Of a stretch of 64,000 bases of DNA, positions 58,522-64,000 are shown one piece after another (position 1 is the first letter of the stretch; each line of letters begins with the position of its first letter). Position numbers and translations under genes: made by a program. The DNA is taken from assembly GCA_015179045.1 (NCBI GenBank), contig WHUZ01000005.1, positions 186,001 through 250,000 of the forward strand, read 5' to 3'. The stretch comes from Kalaharituber pfeilii. Its lineage: Eukaryota; Ascomycota; Pezizomycetes; Pezizales; Pezizaceae. The notes beneath the pieces are model-generated. The model was not told the origin of the DNA. It searched no databases and worked only from the letters and a program-made list of their open reading frames with translations.

Positions 58522-60281
58522 TTTTGATTTTTTTCCCATTGCGATGATGGAAGCGAAAGAGGAATGCGGGGTATGGAACCGCCAATTGTGTGGTGGGATT
58601 TAATTCCTGGAACAGAAAAAAAATTATATGGACTTGAATATTTGTTATTATGTGTGTCTGAGTGTGCGTATACAATGAACGATAGCTTTATCCCCTTTTT
58701 TTTTCTGCTTTTTACTTTCTTCTTTTTTTCTTTTTCTTTTTTTTTTTTTTTTTTTTTTTTCTCTGTTGATTTTCTTCCTGGTGTGCCTTTGCCTATTGGT
58801 ATTATTATTATCTTTCTTCTTTGATTTTATTCCCTCTCTTTTTGCTCCTGCCGTGTATGGATTGAAGAGTTGATACGTTGTTAGATTCAATTGGGGTTTC
58901 TTATGTATTGGTTACAAAACCGCAGGCATTAATTGATACGGGGTAGCTACGTTGCATGCTGTGCAACAGTGTACGCTTTTAGAGGACTGGGGGAGGATGC
59001 GGGGGCGTAAACGCGAGATGTAGGTGGGTAGTGGTAATATCAGGTTTTTGTTTACACTGCTCCACTCTTAAAGATTAACTCGTGTTTATTTTTATTTTTA
59101 TTTTTGTTTTTTATTTTTGGCTTTTCCTCTCGTTGCTTTTTAAATGTATTATTCTTTATCGAGCAGTAAAAAAAAGCTGAATCCCAAAATGTTTCCATTG
59201 TCTCTAGTTGGTTGTCGAGCTACAGTAGTCCTGGTTATATACTCGATCTCCACTGTAACAAAATCCTCGCTGTACTCTACTTACGGAGGGATTAAGAGGG
59301 ACTCTAGTTGACATTCCCTATTACGATATTCTGCTATAACGGAGAACTAACTACAGTCTCGAAGCTGGACTTGCCGTAGGTACTGTGGCGGTATGTGTAG
59401 CAGAGCGGGGGGAACCTGGAGTGGTATGTGGTAAGGAGGTTCTGCAGAGGAGGGGATGTACTGAGCAGGCAGGCGAGGTGAGCATTGCGGGTGGGTGAGA
59501 ACTGAAAGTGGAAGTCTTTTGCTATATCCTGTATATAATGCTGAGAGGGGAGACAGCACAGAATGGAACTTTGGCGCCCAATCTAACCAGGCCGGCTCAC
59601 TTGGCATCTGACAACCCATCAATCCTTAGTTTGTCACCCCGCCAAGAAGCCTATTAAGGAATACAATTTGATGGATGTTCTCTTGTTTTACCAAAACCCT
59701 TGGATGGTTTGTAAGAGAAAAAAAAAGCAAGAATGCATTCTAGATTCACATGATCTCGTGTCCAGGAATCCACACTAATATGGGCATGCTGCAACATTAT
59801 CGTTATCGACGTGCATTGAGAGATAGAGTGGATGCAGGGGCGCGGGGTTGGACTGGAATGTATTATAAACCTTCTGAAGTTGCTGGTATGTAGTTCCAGG
59901 GTACCTGGCTCACACTCCCAATTGATGAACAATCTCTTGCTCTCTAAGTGTCTACAAGAAGAGGAGAGGATCATCATCTCGCTGCTGTAGAAATACCTAC
60001 CTCCAAACCTTTGCACTACCAAGATAGGAAATCCTCGTAGTTGCAACCTGCCAAGACAAGCCATCCCTTATCTGAAATTCTCCTCCTCACCGATTCCTGA
60101 CTCGCATCATCCAACCATTGAACATTTGTAAGCTCCATCGAATCTCGTAATTATCTCTTGTGCTGAAATCCTCGATCTCGCTCTTCACCTCCTTCATGTC
60201 ATATTTTTAGACTGGACGGTTATAGTTTCACTTCGCCTTGGATGGCTACTCCAGAAGGGACCCTCTCTTTAACTTCAATCG
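58522..60281. other. Intergenic, nothing recognised
   Basis: 3' flank of SFH5 with long T-rich runs (58730-58762 and 59080-59130). Frames at 59347-59622 and 59654-60064 (minus) have no motif. Confidence 0.35.
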
Positions 60282-61020
60282 TCATACCATCTGACGAATT
60301 GCCCGCATAGGCTCTCTATCTCCGCTAAGCCTCTTCATGATACGGCTTGCAGTCTGCTGGATGTTGGGAAGCTCTGCTTGATTGTGGTCGACCTGTTCCT
60401 GAAGTTCCTGCTTGATCTTTTCCTCAAGTTTCATCCTCAAATTCTCGATCTTTTTGCCAAAGTGTTGACTTATGAATAGTTTTTACCAATATGGATGCTC
60501 ACCACCCTAATGAGGATTACAGTTGAAGTAACGATGGTAGTTCCGGCAGCAATGACGGCGAATTTTGCAATGCTTGAATATACCTTTAGCGAGCATATTC
60601 ACTTAGGGGAGGATATCTTGAGTTGGATGTGCTATGGTATATCTCAGCCCCTTAATTCTCTCTTGATGTGGCATGCAAGTAACCGTAACTATTATCCTTC
60701 AAGGGAGCCGAGAGCATCTGCCTCGCTAATTGTTCATTGTATGATTTTCCCGTCTCGTACCCTGAAAATGGGCCGTGGGAAGAAAGGAACAGTAGGTTTG
60801 AAAGATCAAACGAGTGCGGTGGCTCTCTACTTATAACCATTGCATGAACGGCTCTTGACATTTCACCGTCCAAATGTCGGGCAAAATAGTTTCTTATAAG
60901 GTTCAACATTCTTGAGTCTTTCTGCTGGGGTAGCTGAGTCGGTGCTGAGGACTTTTCCGAGCCACTGCCTTTCCACTTGCAGCTTTCATGAGCTCTTCGA
61001 TTTCTCTCCTCTGCAAAGGC
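60282..61020 (-). CDS. Doubtful small gene with coiled coil and one membrane segment
   Basis: Minus-strand segments look like exons. One near 60840-61015 contains RNYFARHLDGEMSRAVHAM, ending at a possible GTTATA donor. One near 60500-60590 contains a hydrophobic span (AKFAVIAAGTTIVTSTVILI) followed by a GTGAGC donor. The last, 60282-60470, is a heptad-rich helix (KLEEKIKQELQEQVDHNQAE, then IMKRLSGDREPMRAIRQ) with a stop at 60282. The start and first exon are not identified, and the first segment is open in two frames. I recognise no family. Confidence 0.35.
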
Positions 61021-63223
61021 ACCAGGTTAGTATACCAATCAAGTAATTAGATATTCTATGGTTCGGAACTTGCCTGTGTAGCCGGATCACCGCGCAGTGG
61101 CCGGATGGTTGGCGTCATCACTTAGGTCCGTGAGACATGTTGCTAGGCAGCCCTATGCCCAAAGCACAGCAATTCAACGGCAAATGCTTCAAAATGAGTA
61201 TTGATTGCATATTTGAGATTATTGAAGCCTAATTTAGTTATGCATATTCCGATACAGGGGGAAATATCGCATCACAAACAGTTTGTGCCTACACACCCGC
61301 AAACTCTCGCCCTACACCAGAGTATATATATATATGGCGATTTCATGGGATTTTCTTCGATTGATTTTAGTAGCCTTTTTGGCTGGAGGCTGCATGTCTC
61401 TTATGGTGACGCACCCAAGGGATAAGGATGACACCTCGTCCGACCGAGCGATTCCCTCTCGAGGGTCTGGGGACACGACTCTATAGAGTAGAGCGATTGC
61501 AGAGTGTTCTCGTGCACAGACTACTTCATTATTTTGCTTTTCGTGATGGAGACAGGAGCTGTGTGCTGCTTGTAAGACGATAAAATAAATAACAGAAAAG
61601 GTTTTCGATGCCGGGAGGACCGGAGGGGATGTGTTAATAGATACTTCCAACTCTTACATACTGTATTTATCAAGTGAAGGAGAAAAAAAGAAAGACACCC
61701 CAAACAGAAATAACGATTCAACGTCTCTGTATACGTGCATCCCCCTTCCCTGGCACTCAAACAATAGTGAGGTGAGATAGAGTAGCCGGCCAGAAAGCGG
61801 GGGAGAGAGAATGAGAGGATCTCGTAACAATGGTAGTGGAAAAACTCAATATATTCATCCAAGCATATAGGCACAGTTCCATCCACCCCAATCCCGCATA
61901 CATTTTAATAGATTGGAATATTATAGTTTTGTTCCAATTACCTTTACAGGCCCTCACGCTCGGATTAATTTATTAGCAGGCCTTCAGCTGCAACAGCTAT
62001 TTCAATTGTTGATTTTCCCTTTCTCTTAAGCTTTGTAAAACTTTGGATGTATCATGTTGTTTGTTGGGGTTTTATCAGGGTAATAGAGCAACTAAACCAA
62101 ATTGAATATCAATTTCCATCCGTCCACTACCATAGGCCCGGATGTACGAAGATGAGGTATATACATCGGTAATGCAGCAGGTACCATTATTTATCACGTA
62201 AATATCACACTTGCCTTTTACTTTGTAGAAAACATGACAGTATTTATACACACGCCACAAGTTACAGCTTCAAAGCAGTTCTCACAAAACGCGTGTTATC
62301 ACTATCGAATATGTAGCAAAAATCTTATGTAATTCCTGTATCATTCCCCTCGTGGCTCCAACCTTGAAAGTCCAAACCCGCTGCAATTGAGCACAAGAAG
62401 GCAAAATTTTTGTAACATGAGAGTAGGAAGACAAATTTAAATGGTAAATAAAAACAAAAATGAATGCTTATATAAAACACTTTCATAATCTTCATCAAGA
62501 CAGTAGACAACGTTGCGCACCCAATCCTCACCGCTGAAAACAGAACACCTAACATTTTTCTTAACAATAACGAATTAGGGTAGAGACGAAATGTAATATA
62601 TAACGTACGTAAAGTAGAGAACTGGAGACCAAGATGTTTTCAACAGGGATGAGAGAGAAAGACACGAGCAACAGAGATATAATTGATCATCAACTCAAAT
62701 ACACGTTATATGATGGAAGCATAACAATAATAGAAGAGACTAGCGAAAAAAGTGAAGGGAGAAGATCCTTGTACGCCAGCGATACTTGGAAGGTGACTTT
62801 TATATCTTCCCTCTCAGAAAGAAACGGAACAAACGTAACACTCGACAATACACTCCCTCCTCTCATATTCCCAAACATGCACCAACTGAACTGCATCCAA
62901 GTTTGGTATATTAATACAGATATCGCACTCCAACTCCTGTTGCCTCTTCGAGTCGGTGTTTCTCAAGCAGAGGGGGGTATAGGCGAAAATGACAATCAAG
63001 TGTGGTGAATGGGATTTGAAGCGGAGTAATGTATGAAGCAATTCTACGCTGACAGCTCAGAAGCGAATAAAACTAGAGGAAAAAAAGAAATGAAATCAAG
63101 AAGACGGGATGTGCAAGCAATAATAACAGCAAGATAAAAGTATCAAGGAGATGCAATGAAACGGCACGGGGCAGCCAAAGATATATTTATCAGGTTAAGT
63201 AGCCCCCACCACGACTATGACAA
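61021..63223. other. Intergenic, nothing recognised
   Basis: Overlapping short frames on both strands (for example 62634-63008 plus, 61521-61886 minus) have no recognisable motif. AT-rich. Confidence 0.35.
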
Positions 63224-64000
63224 TTACAGCTCTCGGATCCTTTCAAGCGCGGCAATCTCTTCCCTTGTTGGTCGCGATCTATCAATTGCCCGTTGACCAG
63301 AGCAGCGAGTAAGGACGAATTGATAAAACTTCAGACCTTTTGCGTCTGTCTCAATTTTGTATGAGGTAACGTTGTATAATCCATCGTAACGGATACCATG
63401 TGTTGGAGCCCACCTGTTATTACCCTTTTTTGCGGCTCGTAAGACGCGAACTGGTTGATGGTGCTTGGTAGACATAATAAGAGAACGAGTTGCAGTTGTT
63501 AAAGGGGCAATATTTCGTGCATCCTCATTATCGCTGCCTTTGCTTCCCGAATAGAGTAACGTGTCACCACTATCAGAATCATTATCCTCGTAAATGCCCC
63601 CGGCGACGACGACCGAGTATGCTCCCTCACTGGTCCGACCGTATATACCCCCCATTTTTGACCCATGCGCACCATCTCTGAGTGCGAAGGATTGAAAAGG
63701 CCACCAATCACCGACCTCAAGTCCGTTGTGCCCGAAAACGTCCGCCCGTTTCTTTTGATAACGGGGATCCAAAATGTAGCGCTTGTGACCCTCTGTTATG
63801 ATTTTCATACCAATCAACATATTATGAACAAGACTGTTGATCCTCGTGTTGAGACTAGGGCTGTATCGGTCTGCAACTGGAGTTCGACGTGGTGGTGGGC
63901 TCTCCTCATCACTTGTTTCATAATCTTCTTCTGAATCGACCATTTCTTCGCCAGAGTCCAATTGGAAGGGAGAAAACCGGTTTTGTTTCCAACGCGCGAT
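63224..64000 (-). CDS. SRA-YDG domain protein (5' end outside the window)
   Basis: SRA (SET- and RING-associated, or YDG) domains flip out and bind (hemi)methylated cytosine; UHRF1 and plant SUVH proteins are the known examples. The frame is open through position 64000, so the true start lies beyond the window. From about 63960 inward: an acidic segment (EEMVDSEEDYETSDEESPPP), a helical lead-in, then the SRA core. Its features are VFGHNGLEVGDWWPF, GSKMGGIYGRTSEGAYSVVV, GGIYEDNDSDSGDTLLYSG and IRYDGLYNVTSYKIE (the YDG signature). The protein ends soon after the core (stop at 63224), with no RING or SET domain on the C-terminal side. This is the usual short fungal form. It implies a cytosine-methylation reader, but binding is not shown here. 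Confidence 0.85.
   Translation of the reverse strand: MARWKQNRFSPFQLDSGEEMVDSEEDYETSDEESPPPRRTPVADRYSPSLNTRINSLVHNMLIGMKIITEGHKRYILDPRYQKKRADVFGHNGLEVGDWWPFQSFALRDGAHGSKMGGIYGRTSEGAYSVVVAGGIYEDNDSDSGDTLLYSGSKGSDNEDARNIAPLTTATRSLIMSTKHHQPVRVLRAAKKGNNRWAPTHGIRYDGLYNVTSYKIETDAKGLKFYQFVLTRCSGQRAIDRSRPTREEIAALERIREL

Noticed and set aside
1..64000. CRISPR array, rRNA or tRNA genes
   Set aside because: No regularly spaced direct repeats of CRISPR type, no rRNA sequence, and no tRNA B-box with a matching cloverleaf were seen on either strand. A weak tRNA could still have been missed by eye.
1..64000. Secondary-metabolite or other functional gene cluster
   Set aside because: The recognised genes are unrelated housekeeping functions. 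No PKS, NRPS, terpene or P450 genes are present.

Overview
The window is nuclear DNA of a filamentous ascomycete (Pezizomycotina). The evidence is short spliceosomal introns (about 45-130 bp, GTATGT/GTAAGT donors, CTAAC-type branch sites, AG acceptors) and single-copy fungal housekeeping genes (NPL4, SEC66, a PTC7-type PP2C, RRB1/GRWD1, LSM1, a ROG1-type lipase, SFH5). I cannot fix the class or genus from sequence alone.

There are two compartments. Positions 1 to about 25.8 kb are gene-poor and AT-rich, packed with dead transposable elements. I could delimit about a dozen by terminal inverted repeats, target-site duplications or poly(A) tails. They are a PIF/Harbinger-like element (1160-1919), a SINE family with three copies bounded by 12-14 bp duplications, a hAT MITE with an 8-bp duplication (8514-8848), several TA-flanked Tc1/mariner-like non-autonomous elements, LINE 3' ends, and a Ty3/gypsy remnant on the minus strand (about 9.5 to 5.7 kb) split by later insertions. 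The most striking object is a TA-flanked foldback element at 10988-14190. It has two 1,244-bp arms in exact mirror register around a 715-bp spacer. One likely real gene lies here: a predicted secreted, Thr/Ser-rich protein at 16262-16969.

Positions about 25.8-64 kb are gene-rich. In order: NPL4 (-) and SEC66 (+), divergently transcribed; PTC7-like phosphatase (-), convergent with SEC66; a 12-exon dynamin-type GTPase of the SLIP-GC type (-); RRB1/GRWD1 (-) and LSM1 (+), sharing a 461-bp intergenic region; an unrecognised 4-exon gene (-); a 1,244-residue ROG1/DUF676 serine hydrolase (+); SFH5 (+); a doubtful small gene (-); and an SRA-YDG domain protein (-) running off the right edge. The functions are ordinary cell biology (ER-associated degradation and translocation, mRNA decay, ribosome biogenesis, lipid handling) and do not form a pathway cluster. 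I built exon models by hand and checked phase at each junction. LSM1 needs a 4-nt microexon, SEC66 needs a GC-AG intron, and the last NPL4 junction could not be resolved.
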